Part shown: positions 11,383 through 21,963 of the stretch, piece by piece
How positions within the stretch are numbered: position 1 is the first letter of the stretch
Layout of the letters: every line of letters starts with the position of its first letter
Translations under genes and position numbers: made by a program
Assembly (NCBI GenBank): GCA_038373865.1
Contig: JAXGGA010004717.1
Span: forward strand, 1-64,000
Length of the DNA: 64,000 nucleotides
Direction: 5' to 3'
From: Uloborus plumipes
Taxonomy: Eukaryota; Arthropoda; Arachnida; Araneae; Uloboridae
Notes under the pieces: generated by a model
What the model saw: the letters and a program-made list of their open reading frames with translations, nothing else
Database searches by the model: none
What the model was told of the DNA's origin: nothing

Positions 11383-11421
11383 ACGGAAAAATGACGAACA
11401 GAGCGTTCGTCATTTTTCCGT
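11383..11421. repeat. Perfect 17 bp hairpin
   Basis: ACGGAAAAATGACGAAC at 11383-11399 is followed by the 5 nt loop AGAGC and its exact reverse complement at 11405-11421. It lies in a zone of repeated TTTCCGTT and ACGGAAA motifs near the left end of the element, so it may be a subterminal transposase-binding structure. Confidence 0.8.
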
Positions 11422-11489
11422 TAGGCATTTTTTCGTTTCGTAATTCTCCGTTCTTCATTTTTTCGGTTCTTATTATCCCCGCTTATACG

Positions 11490-12031
11490 TTATAGGCTTA
11501 TATACCTATACGCTTTGACTTATATGTATACATGCAAGATGGAAAATTATTTAAATTTTGCAAATTAACAAGCGCTTTTATAGCAGCTTAATATCAATAG
11601 CAAATTATCTATGGAAGTTCAATAAATTAGTCCTTTAAGTGTCGCAAAATGCGTAGATTGTGTAGAACAACAAATGCACAAATTGAAATTTTAAGAAACA
11701 TTTGAAAATTTGCGAAACAATATAAACATATAAAAAGAACAAACATGGGTAATGTGCTGCCTTATCTTTTTCGTTTGTTCTTTTTATATGTTTATATTGT
11801 TTCGTAAATTTTCAAATGTTTCTCTAAAGTTTCTTAAAATTTCAATTTGTTCATTTGTTGTTTTTTCCAATCTACACATTTTGCGCCACTTAAAGGACTA
11901 ATTTATTAAACTTTCATATATTATTTGCTATTAATATTAAGCTGCTATAAAAGCGCTTGTTTATTTTGCAAAATTTCAATAATTTTCCATCTTGCATATA
12001 TAAGTATAAGCGTATAGGTATAAGCCTATAA
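11490..12031. repeat. 0.54 kb palindrome with ~255 bp arms
   Basis: The left arm (11490-11744) and right arm (11773-12031) are inverted copies around a 28 bp loop (11745-11772). Near-perfect pairing is visible, for example AACAATATAAACATATAAAA against its complement, and GCAAGATGGAAAATTAT against its complement. A transcript across it would fold into a long, slightly mismatched double-stranded hairpin. It could be a foldback MITE inside the larger element; no separate target duplication was identified. Confidence 0.85.
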
Positions 12032-12290
12032 TGTAAAAATGTGGGTGATTAAAATATGGGAAAATGAGAAACAGAAAAATAGAGCAATTAAAAAAGGAGC
12101 GTAAACTAGCTCACCGGAAAATTATATATATATAAGACAAAATGATGAGCAAAAATGTAAACTTAAAACTCTTACGAATTTTGTTTTTTAGAAAAAGTTT
12201 GAAAATATCCGCTCATATACTTCAAACTTTTAAACATCTTGCCTTTAAAAAAAATACTAAAGCAATACAAGAATTGGCTTTTTTTCTTTT

Positions 12291-13265
12291 TCATTAAAAA
12301 TTTTAGTTCATTAAAATAACATGATTTTTTTAAAAAGATTACATCAATCTCGCATAAAATACTCAAATATTTTGAAGATGGAATGATCAATGCATAGTAT
12401 TTCTGAGCGCATAACTTCAAAGAATTATAAAGTATTAACAAGGTGCATTCTTTTAAAAGTCATATCTTCGGTCATTATGTTTGAATAAGAATTAGTTCTT
12501 CGAAAGTTCTTTTTTCCTTTCTGAATTTGAAACATTCGTGGTCCTTAAAAAAAAAATCCTGTATTGTTACTGATTTCCTCTATTTTCATATACAGGGTGT
12601 CCACTCCAATCGTGGACCAATAGCTAATTTCTAAACCGTTAGAGATAAGCATATAGTTTATTTAGGAAAAAATCTCCAATTACGAAAGGAATTTTGGGTC
12701 AATTCAATGTTTTTCAAAAATCAAATTTTGAAAGAGTTACGAAATTTAAATTTTTATACAGCCCCCAGTCCGATCAATCATATTTAGTAAAACATTCTTG
12801 ACACTGTAACGTTTAAAACTAAAAAAAAATCACTCTTCTACGACAAAAATTGACCGAGTTATGACGTTTTGAAAAATCAAGATTTTGCATTGTTTCATGA
12901 CGTCATCGAGAGATCGCTTAAGGGACCGTATGCGAAATCACTTCAAAATCTTGATTTTTCAAATCTTTCATTAAAAATTTTTGTTCATTAAAATAGCATG
13001 ATTTTTTTGAAAAGATTACATCAATCTCGCATACAATACTCAAATATTTTGAAGATGAATGATCAATGCATAGTATTTCTGAGCGCATAACTTCAAAAAT
13101 TAAAAAGTATTAACAAGGTGCATTCTTTTAAAATATTTTCTCTTATGTTTGAATAAAAATTAAGTTCTTCCGAAAGTTCTTTTTTTCCTTTCTGAATTTG
13201 AAACATTCGTGGTTCCTAAAAAAAAAATCCTGTATTGTTACTGATTTCCTCTATTTTCATATATA
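12291..13265. repeat. Two ~300 bp direct repeats around a ~370 bp core
   Basis: 12291-12593 and 12963-13265 are direct copies, sharing for example TTGATCAATGCATAGTATTT-like and GAATTTGAAACATTCGTGGT sequence and several small indels. Between them is a segment starting ACAGGGTGTCCACTCC and ending in an inverted pair (TGAAAAATCAAGATTTTG at about 12870, complement at about 12942), with a TGACGTCA at 12898. The geometry mimics a tiny LTR element, but the repeats lack clear TG...CA ends, tRNA primer site or coding, so a local duplication around an inserted repeat is equally likely. Confidence 0.7.
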
Positions 13266-14452
13266 TTTACGTTATGGTGTTCATAGTGATCAACACTTTC
13301 AGAAATGCACTCTCAAAATTAACGAATTTTCTTTGTTTTTGATGAAATCACTTCCAAGAATATACCCCGAGCGAACATTTCGTAATTTTTTGGGGATGAA
13401 TTTCGTCAAATGTAGCGAAATATTTCTTTATCCTAGTATCGTCAAATTGACAATCATTTTCGTAGTTTTGACAACATTAATTTCGTCACATTAACGAAGT
13501 AAAGTCATAAAGTAAAAAAGCTAAGTTTTGAAACTAAGCTTTTAAATCTTGATATAAAATTACAAAAATCATTTCACTAAATTTTACTAACCCTCAGCAC
13601 CAGTAAGTTTATACATGCAACTACTAAAATGCACAATTGGTTTACATCATGAAATAACTAACTGTTAAGTCTGGACACAGATTAAAATAAAAATAGCAGT
13701 AACAAAAATAAAAATTCTTACCTCTTAAATAAAAATTTTCTTTTTTTGTTGCTCAAAAAAGGCAACAATAGAGCGAGTAGATTTTAAAATATACTAACAC
13801 GCCCTTTTGTTGCCTATTTTGAATTTATCCATTGCGATAAACGAAGTCTTCTTAAAAATGTTGAGCTAGGAAATGCTGGATACCGAATAATCACATGAAA
13901 AGATCCAAATTATTTTTCCAGTCAATTTGATTAACTACGCAGAATCCTGGAACAATTCTTCTTCGAATGCTATACAATAGTCAACGCTCTTCGACGAAGC
14001 ATTTTCAAATTGAAACAAAATGGCGCACACATAATAACGTCCTGAGGAACACGATTAAATAACATTCGACTGTGATGACAAACGACGAGACACAGATGTC
14101 CTCTTTTCCATGCTAATGCGAATAATACAGCTTTCACAGAAGCGTAAACATGCACATTAATTCTCGATGACTTTACGTTACTTTTGCTGCGCACTTTGAT
14201 TCAGTTATGAATCATTTATGCTGCCGTCGTTTCTGCGCACGCGCCAAGTCTCTTCAGACTGTATCTAACTCTCTCTTTCGGTTATATTTCAACCACAAAA
14301 CCGGGTAAATTCCGTTTTTTGTTTCTCCAACTTGGTAATTCACGGAATAGTTCCGTTTTTTCAAGGAAAAGTTCTGTTTTGAAACGAAAACGGAAATTTA
14401 CTGTTAAAATCAGTAAAAATCTTCCTGAAAATTCAGGTTTTTTTTAACAGTG
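13266..14452. other. Right part of the CACTGTTAAAAA element, non-coding
   Basis: AT-rich until about 13960, then GC-richer to about 14300. The minus-strand frame at 13970-14194 shows no known motif. The last 150 bp contain repeated TTCCGTTTT and CGGAATAG-like motifs echoing the left terminal zone (TTTCCGTTTCG near 11350), consistent with subterminal repeats. Confidence 0.45.
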
Positions 14453-14879
14453 TAGAATAAGGCTGCAAAAGGCAATTAAAAATTAAGAACCTAACATATG
14501 ATCAGGTAGGTATTAAAATAGTCTATCGTTTAGAGATAAAAAATATTGTTCATCTTATGAGTGAGTATTTTTTTTAGTGGATTTTTGTACTGAAAAAGTT
14601 GAACAAATTTAATTAATAGGTATGGGTAAAAAGTTGTACGTAAATATTATGTATTCAATGGCGGTTTTGTTTTTTATTTCAAAATAATTTTGTACACTCT
14701 TAGAAATTTCCGTAAAAAAAGTAGAAATGGCCGTAATAAAATACGGCCAACTGCCTTCGTTGAGAAATAATGCCAGTGGTCGTAATTATGAAGCGCAACC
14801 CTTAAATTAAAGGCTATTAGCCGTAAATTTACATTCTGATCTCATGGACTCGAAAATTCCAGAAAAAACGGGAACCGGC

Positions 14880-15031
14880 CGTTATTTACAGCTTGCGATC
14901 TACGGACTGCTTCTGGATTGGCTGTGAAAATCACGTGACTCAAGCTAACGTAGAGCGAAGCATCGGAGCCAAAACACCCAGGCGGGAAAGATAGACGCAA
15001 AATGGCTATAGCGATCGAGATTTAATATTAA
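14880..15031 (+). promoter_or_regulatory. Possible TATA-less promoter and first exon with strong splice donor
   Basis: A GC-richer patch in AT-rich surroundings contains GATTGGCT (inverted CCAAT box), CACGTG (E-box, 14932-14937) and then a transcript-like stretch ending in A|GTAAGT at 15031-15037, a perfect 5' splice-site consensus. The ATG at 15002 opens only a short frame ending at TAA, so a coding role is not supported. Paired with the candidate terminal exon at 20056, it hints at an intron-containing gene inside the element. This is inference. Confidence 0.25.
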
Positions 15032-15780
15032 GTAAGTGCTTGTTTTTTTATATCATATTATGTGTGTAGCATTGTTTTATCTCGCCATTCCTTTCACAAA
15101 CTATTTTTGCAAACTACAATCTTAAAACGTAATACGCGATCTTAAGTGATAGGTTATGAATCTAATAATTGTTTTCTCGTAAAGTTAGACGAAGTGTAAG
15201 TTATACAGTTTTTGATTCTGCCTGATACCATATTTTCCCGATTTAAAAGAAAGTATCGAAGTATGTATTGTATGCATACTACGTCTAAATCTTCTGTGAA
15301 ATGTAAAGCAGTTAAATATTAAATCCTATATTTATCCACAAAAGGTATAATTTTTAATTTAAAATAAAAAAATTATGTTCTTAACTAGGAGTCTTAATTT
15401 ACCGTATACCAATACAAACCAAATTGCTGAAACTTACATTTACATAATTGAATCAAACTTTATTTATTTTTTAACAGTATTTAGTATTACAGCATTGGCA
15501 TACACTTACTACAATAAACAATAATCTAGTGTTTAACTTGTGTCTTATTTTAGTCACCTTCTTAAGTATTTGAAATGATGGTAACTTTTCTTTCAGCTGC
15601 TTTTTTCATTAAAAATAAACTAGCATTTAGTTGACTTTACACATTTCTGAACATTTATTATTATGAATTTTTTTTCCAATGTGTATTGTTTCATATGTGA
15701 ATGATTAAGTAACTGTGTAAAAGAGATTACTGTAGGGTGTCATAAGATTTAAGAAGAATTGAAAAGCAATAAAATTTAAT

Positions 15781-15916
15781 ACTGTCGGTCCCCGCTTAAT
15801 CGGGTAATAGATAAACGAATACCCCGCTTATATAAATAAAACATCCCAGACAGATGCCATAGACATAATATTAAAGATCCCCGCTTAATCGAAGAATAAT
15901 TCTTGAAACCGACAGT
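15781..15916. mobile_element. 136 bp pogo-like MITE (duplicate at 16657-16793)
   Basis: Inverted ends ACTGTCGGT...ACCGACAGT enclose two CCCCGCTTAATCG motifs and ACGAATACCCCGCTT. The TIR style (short terminal block followed by CGCTTAATCGGG-like sequence) resembles pogo/Tigger-derived MITEs. The copy at 16657-16793 arose by the segmental duplication rather than by independent insertion. Confidence 0.6.
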
Positions 15917-16280
15917 ATTCGTTAAGTTAACACAGGGTAAAAGGTAGCTATGCCTATGTTAATTCTATGTTGTGAAAGTGCATTTGTGTATATAACTTTC
16001 TTTTCCGTATCACATGTTAGTGTGTTATATTCACGTTTGACCAGGAACAGTTCATATGATCGCTAAGATGAATATTCATAGAATGATAATAATAAACCGT
16101 TAAATCATATTCCAACTGATTTTAAAGCATTTGAAAACTTGGATTGCGAGTTTTTTAAACCATTGTTTTGTATATTCAAGTTTTTGATGTAGTGATAAAT
16201 ACATAGTAAAACTAAGATAATTTTATAATACTTAGAAAAAAGTTCAGACTATTTTCAGTAAAGCAATACTTAAGAAAAAT

Positions 16281-16455
16281 ACTGTCGTCCCCGCTTAATC
16301 GGGTAACGGGTAAACGAATGCCCCGCTTATACTAATAAAATATCTTGGAACCGATGCCATAGACGTAATATTAAAGATCCCCGCTTAATCAAATACCCCG
16401 TTTGATCGAATAATATTTCTAGGAACCAACAGTATTCGTTTTAGCGGGGTCGACA
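16281..16455. mobile_element. 175 bp relative of the same MITE (duplicate at 16958-17134)
   Basis: Begins ACTGTCGTCCCCGCTTAATC and ends AGCGGGGTCGACAGT. It shares internal GATGCCATAGACGTAATATT and GATCCCCGCTTAATC with the shorter form, but has an extra 40 bp containing a second terminal-like block (ACCAACAGTATTCG). The copy at 16958-17134 is its duplicate. Confidence 0.6.
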
Positions 16456-17413
16456 GTATTAAAAATTTTAAAAATTGCTATAAAAAATTTCAATAATCAA
16501 AATCTTTGTATTTTAAATTGTTCTGCAATAAACGTCATAACGAGTACTCGATACTCAGCTAAGTAGTTCATATGTGAATGATTAAGTAACTGTGTAAAAG
16601 AGATTACTGTAGGGTGTCATAAGATTTAAGAAGAATTGAAAAGCAATAAAATTTAATACTGTCGGTCCCCGCTTAATCGGGTAATAGATAAACGAATACC
16701 CCGCTTGTATAAATAAAACATCCGGAACAGATGCCATAGACATAATATAAAAGATCCCCGCTTAATCGAAGAATAATTCTTGAAACCGACAGTATTCGTT
16801 AAGTTAACACAGGGTAAAAGGTAGCTATGCCTATGTTAATTCTATGTTGTGAAAGTGCATTTGATGTAGTGATAAATACATAGTAAAACTAAGATAATTT
16901 TATAATACTTAGAAAAAAGTTCAGACTATTTTCAGTAAAGCAATACTTAAGAAAAATACTGTCGTCCCCGCTTAATCGGGTAACGGGTAAACGAATACCC
17001 CGCTTATACAAATAAAATATCTTGGAACCGATGCCATAGACGTAATATTAAAGATCCCCGCTTAATCAAATACCCCGTTTGAGCGAATAATATTTCTAGG
17101 AACCAACAGTATTCGTTTTAGCGGGGTCGACAGTATTAAAAATTTTAAAAATTGCTATAAAAAATTTCAATAATCAAAATCTTCGTATTTTAAATTGTTC
17201 TGCAATAAACGTCATAACGAGTACTCGGTACTCAGCTAAGTAGTGAAAAGCTGAGTACTATGTACTCCATAAGTCTCTAATTTCAGGGAAAAAGTTCTGC
17301 TTGAATTTAAAAAAATAATACAAACTTAAATATCAATTATAAAAAAATAATTATAAACAAATATAACATATTAATTTTTAAAAATGCAATCATACAAAAA
17401 TATTATTTTTAAC

Positions 17414-18355
17414 TAGGGATGCACCGAGTAGCACTTTGGCCGAGTACCGAGTACTCGGCCTTTCACTACTCGGCCGAGTACTGAGTTGCCGAGTACCGAG
17501 TACCAATTGTTTTTAAAAAAATCATTGACCTACAGTGGTACAGAATTAGAAATCATTACAAAATTTTACTGGTCTTCTCGACCAGTGAACAGGAATATAT
17601 ACTGGTTAACAGACAACATCACTGGTCCACCTTAAACCATTAACCACATTTTTTTTCTTAAAAAAATGTGGTGGTCCTTGGATTGTTTATTATTTTTATG
17701 GTGATTCGAGGCGAGTTTTACTGGTCTAGAACCAAAGGACTAGCAGTAAATTCGAACCCTGACATATGAACTGATCATTGGAATGGACCTCTATATGATA
17801 GTTCTTAGAACAAAATCCCACTGAATTTAACTTATGCATTGTTTAAAATATTTTACTTCATTTTGTCAAAAATTTTAGAAAAAAGTTATTTTTAATATGA
17901 AATTACATTAAATGAATAAATATAAAGTATCAATTAAGTTGTTAATTCTAAATTTAAATGATTAGAAATGTGTCGGAATATGATTGAAAGTTTCTTTTTA
18001 ATGAGTTTATTAATATTCATTTTAAGGATTACTTGGACTGTTCCTGACCAAAAATAAGTTCCCCTACACCAATATGCGATATGAAAAAGTTAATTACATT
18101 TGCACATTCTTAGTTAATTTTTATACTGATTTGGTATTAAAACTTTTTAGATACTTATACGTAGAATTCAGTCATATTTTATAAATATATTAATTATAAA
18201 TGATTGCATTATATATATATTTGCATATTTTTAGTTATTGAAAAATGTGTCTTGAACTATTCAATTTTCTACAACTACTCGGTATCGGCCGAGTACCGAG
18301 TACTCGGCAAATTGGCCGAGTACCGAATATTTACCGAGTACTCGGTGCATCTCTA
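17414..18355. mobile_element. hAT-type non-autonomous element (942 bp) with CGAGTACTCGG ends
   Basis: Ends are TAGGGATGCACCGAGTA and TACTCGGTGCATCTCTA, and TTTTTAAC is duplicated exactly on both sides (17406-17413 and 18356-18363). The 8 bp duplication and terminal style identify hAT. Just inside each end are clusters of overlapping CCGAGTACTCGG palindromes, probably transposase-binding sites. The interior includes an inverted pair around 17650 (CCACATTTTTTT and its complement). No transposase is present. Confidence 0.92.
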
Positions 18356-18478
18356 TTTTTAACAAAATGTTCTCATTCCCTCCTCCCCCTCCCTTTAGGC
18401 TGTGCCAAATCTAGAACGGAGAAATTCTGGGTTTTAGCCTGGGACGAAGAATTCAACATCCATAAGTACAGCATAGAG

Positions 18479-19130
18479 CAGGGCTTCTTAAACTATGGGT
18501 CGCGACCCCATTTGGGGTCGCGAGATATTTTAATGTCAAATATTTCTATATAATATACCATTTTATAACATCACTAGAGTTGGCGGAATACAGTTGACTT
18601 GCAGCGTCTAGACACGCGCATTTGTTGAAGGTTTTGAGCTACTCGTGTTTGAAATCATGGATAGATGTCGCTGTACTGAGGTGGACATGCGCATTTTTGT
18701 TCGGGCTGGTGTTTGTTTACTTGCATATTTGCAACGGGAAATCCTATGTGAATAGGAAAACAAATTAAATCTTATGAAAATCTTTAATTTTGTTGATGGT
18801 TCGGGTCGTTCCAGATTCATAACTGAATAACAGTTTTCCATTTCAATCAATGGGGACTATGCTAAAGAAGCATAGTCCCCATTGATTGAAACTTTTTTGA
18901 AACTATAATAAATACAATTTTATAATTTTTTATGCAATTTTTAATTTTAGATTTTTGTATGTTTCAAAACAAATTCTAAACTTATATATTTTCATATGTA
19001 TATGTGTATTGTTACCTAATAAATAAATCATCAAAAAATATTAATTTATTTTTCTTTTATATTTGTATGGGGTCGTCAAGAAACTCGCAGTCATAAATGG
19101 GATCGTGAATGACAAAGTTAAATTTTTGCT
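18479..19130. mobile_element. hAT-Charlie-like fragment
   Basis: Starts CAGGGCTTCTTAAACTATGG followed by GTCGCGACCCCATTTGGGG and CGCGAG, the classic start of Charlie-type hAT elements. Toward the right, GTATGGGGTCGTCAAGAAAC and GGGATCGTGAATGACAAAG near 19066-19120 resemble a decayed opposite end. No clean target duplication was found, so the right boundary is approximate. The interior includes the perfect hairpin at 18841-18891. Confidence 0.6.
18841..18891. repeat. Perfect 23 bp stem-loop with 5 nt loop
   Basis: Arm 18841-18863 and arm 18869-18891 are exact reverse complements around AAAGA. The arms contain GGGGACTATGCT and AGCATAGTCCCC. There is no mismatch in 23 bp although surrounding repeat sequence is heavily decayed, which suggests recent formation. 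The loop is short for a microRNA precursor and no bulges exist, so a mutation-templated foldback or small inverted duplication is more likely. Confidence 0.9.
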
Positions 19131-21125
19131 CCAATACATTTTTTATTGACAGATTATTCTTTAAGCAGTCTATTTTTGCACTTTAATAATTATTTTTGCT
19201 TTACATATAATTTATACATTTTTTGTTAAAAAATCAGCATTTTTACTATGAAACTTCAAGGTAATCCCGGCATACCTAAATCTTTTTCAAATGGTGAAGT
19301 AAAAGAAATGTTTAGCTGTTTTCAATGTCAAGTAAATTTTAGGTACCAAATGTGAAACAGTCCAGTATTGGCACTTGATGCCAAGTTGCTTTTTCCTTGA
19401 AATTTCCTCTTATGTTTGTATTTCAGCTGCAGGGTTTTCCCATATGTTTTTCAAAGAACTATAACATACTTTAGTGAACTTCTAAAATAGTCCCTTTAAA
19501 GAGCTTAATTTTGAGTAATATTTCCTATGCGGTACTTTATTTTCTACCTGAAGTCTTAAGACAATCACAATGTTTTTTCCCAAATAATTTCTCTTAATCA
19601 CTATCATTGTTTTTTGCTTTTTAGAATAAATACTCATGAATTGACCTTACCTCATCTTGCTGTCCCATTTTTTGATTACTTTTCAAAACTGATTATATTT
19701 TTAATTGCTGTAGGACAATTTTCTCTGTTTGGATTTGATTAAATAGTTTAATAATTGTAGATTACCCTCGCTTATGCGTTAGGCTAAAAAGTTTGCACAC
19801 CTCAGCAGTCAGCATGTGATTTTGTTCTAGTCCTAATTTTTTAATTTCAATTTTTATAGTTTTTATTTTTATGTGTTACGAATATCTTATAATTCCTAAG
19901 AAACGGGGGAAAAATTCCTTGTCAAGATATAATAAGAAGGGATAAAAAAAAATTGCACTTTTTACAATACTTCATTCTGAATTTCACTTTAGTATGAGCC
20001 GTACCCTGCTGTGTTAAATCAAAACTTATGTTTTCTCATTGTATTGTCTTTGTAGGGCATTATTTGAGGAATTTCCCAAGCTAAAGAATCCACTTGCAGA
20101 AAAAGTTTGGAAAAAGAGTGAAAGAATTTTTTTAGAATTTTAAAAAGACACTTGAATTTTTCTTGTGAAATAATATTTGTATCATTATTTTGAAAATAAA
20201 TGTTTTTGATTTACTTTGTTTGTTTTTATTGTTTACATTAGTAGAATTGACACTTATTTAAATGCAATCACTTGGTTTAAGTCATATGTATATATTAATG
20301 CATATATCTTTTAGTGATCATTTACTTCTAAGAACAAATATTTTCCTAATGTCTTGTTTGTAATGCGTATTGTTTGTAGTTTGTATTTTCATCCTCACTT
20401 CACATTTAAAGATTATTTTACCTTACAAGAGAATATTACTTGTCTTCCTGAATATTACTAAATCACCTAATGACAATTTTAAGTTTCCTCTCAGAACATT
20501 ATGTTGATTATTTTTCAATGTAAATTGAATTTTTCAGAAAAATTGCCATCAATTTTCAAGTATAAAATAAGTGCAAGAACAAAACAGAATAATAGGAGAT
20601 GTTAGGTCACAATGCTAGACTTTTTAAAGAAATTTGAACAATGTGTAGATTGCATATTTATTACTTATTCTTTCTATTTAATTTTTAGAATATGTTCCTT
20701 TGGCTTGTACTCTTTTGTCTCAAATTTTATTTCCCTGTGAGTGTTTCCCATTTTAAGAGAACATATCTGCATGAAACAAAGGCGAGACATGCTGTGTGTT
20801 AGCAGTAAAGCAAATATTTTCTTGTGTGTGTAAGCATTTTTTATATATGATACAAAAATTTCTATAATATATGAAACAGGATATTTATTGAAATGTAATT
20901 CTTTTTCTCTGTTTTCAAAGATTTGGTTATGCTTTTTTTCATACTTTTTCTAGAATATGCATTTTCAAATGTAATTTTATGGAATAATTTTAATATACCT
21001 ACTGGGGTGTTCTAATTAACTAGGTTCAGTGTTGGTCATTTTATATATAATCGAGTCTTTAAATAAAACTTACTGCCATAAATTAGCACATTATACTTGT
21101 AAGTCATCGTGAAAATTATATTTAA
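19131..21125. other. AT-rich interior, one possible exon
   Basis: No repeat ends or protein domains were recognised apart from the candidate terminal exon at 20056-20143. The stretch has only background-length open frames. Confidence 0.45.
20056..20143 (+). CDS. Candidate terminal exon of an unknown gene
   Basis: A pyrimidine-rich tract ending GTCTTTGTAG (a good 3' splice site, 20046-20055) is followed by an open frame from 20057 to a TAA at 20141-20143. It encodes 28 residues beginning ALFEEFPKLKNPLAEKVWKK and ending RIFLEF. A polyadenylation signal AATAAA follows at 20195-20200. The composition (hydrophilic, Lys/Glu-rich, conserved-looking Pro and Trp) is unlike the random AT-rich translations nearby. 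I cannot assign a family. It may be a last exon of a transposon-borne or captured gene whose other exons were not recognised, or chance. Confidence 0.33.
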
Positions 21126-21502
21126 CTAGCTGACCCGGCCACGCGTTGCTGTGGCTAAGGTATGGGTTAAACTATAATGTTTCAATAGAAACGAAAAATT
21201 TTATTACCATTATAGAGATCAACTTTATATAAATATGAATTTGAGGTCAAAATATGAAAACAATCGAACAAAAATTTCCTAAGTTTGCTAGAAATAAAAA
21301 ATCAACAAATAATGTAGCATTTTATTACTTAGAAATATTATATTCAGGCTTGTAACAATTGAGTTAATTAAAAATTTGCTAATTGCTATTGTAACATTTT
21401 ATTTTTTAATATAACATTTTATTTTTTAATAATGTAGGTATGGTAGATAATTAACCAATATTATTTGTTATTTTTTGAATTATAAGCATTTTTCATTTCA
21501 GT

Positions 21503-21953
21503 TTAACTCAACACTAATCGGTGCGCAATATTCTTTGTTAATCTGTCTTTTGTAAACAAAAATAGATTGGACGGTTTTCCCACACGAGAGCAAGCGACTT
21601 ATAGTTGCCCATGGGAAAAGCATGGATTTTCTAAATCTAAACCGCAAATTGACACTGTTTGTCCTTGGGACTTATTAATGGACATGGCGAAGGCTAAACG
21701 AATGGGAAACTGTAGACTTTTGAAGGGTATTGAAGATTCTGACGGTGTCATTGGGATACGTGGCAACAGAACTACTTCATCTTTAAACTTGCCAGTCAAA
21801 ATGATTGCCTCAATAATGTTCCCGGTGATTTTTTTGATAACTAAACGCGTACCATTGCATGATCTCGGTGGATTTAAATTATGTAGAAGAACTATAGGTA
21901 AACCCATTTTTAGCCGCCGATTATGTGGTGGCATTCCGGGTATGTTTAAAGAA
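21503..21953 (-). pseudogene. Helitron PIF1-like helicase, C-terminal fragment
   Basis: The minus-strand translation contains NSLNIPGMPPHNRRLKMGLP, LLHNLNPPRSCNGTRL, VLLPRIPMTPS, FPIRLAFAMSINKSQGQT (superfamily 1 helicase motif V), LDLENPCFSHGQL and, after an in-frame TAA at 21599-21601 where a Tyr codon is expected, VACSRVGKPSNLFLFTKD (motif VI) to a final stop at 21503-21505. These are the last two helicase motifs of the Rep/Hel protein of Helitrons. Only about 150 residues of a protein normally well over 1,000 remain. The enzyme is dead. Confidence 0.92.
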
Positions 21954-21963
21954 TTTTAGTCAA

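Larger units (their letters stand above)
11288..14452. mobile_element. 3.2 kb CACTGTTAAAAA-type element inserted in the left arm
   Basis: Left end CACTGTTAAAAAAATTTCCT, right end AGGTTTTTTTTAACAGTG, with TA on both sides (11286-11287, 14453-14454). The empty site is preserved in the opposite arm of the outer element as CAGTGTATAGAATGAGG, which proves insertion at TA. The interior has no recognisable transposase. It holds a 17 bp perfect hairpin, a 0.54 kb palindrome, and a duplicated 300 bp segment. A second element with related ends may span 14695-24267. Confidence 0.8.
15691..17244. repeat. Tandem segmental duplication (877 bp + 677 bp copy)
   Basis: 15691-16567 is repeated directly at 16568-17244, almost identical by eye. 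The second copy lacks exactly 200 bp corresponding to 15986-16185. The breakpoint shares TTTG on both sides, as expected of microhomology-mediated deletion. Each copy contains two short MITEs. The junction is CTAAGTAGT|TCATATG. Very low divergence implies the duplication is recent. Confidence 0.93.

Noticed and set aside
12291..13265. Small LTR retrotransposon
   Set aside because: No TG...CA termini, primer-binding site, polypurine tract or coding sequence; kept only as direct repeats.
18841..18891. microRNA precursor
   Set aside because: The 5 nt loop, total length of 51 nt and complete absence of bulges do not fit normal precursors; no expression evidence.
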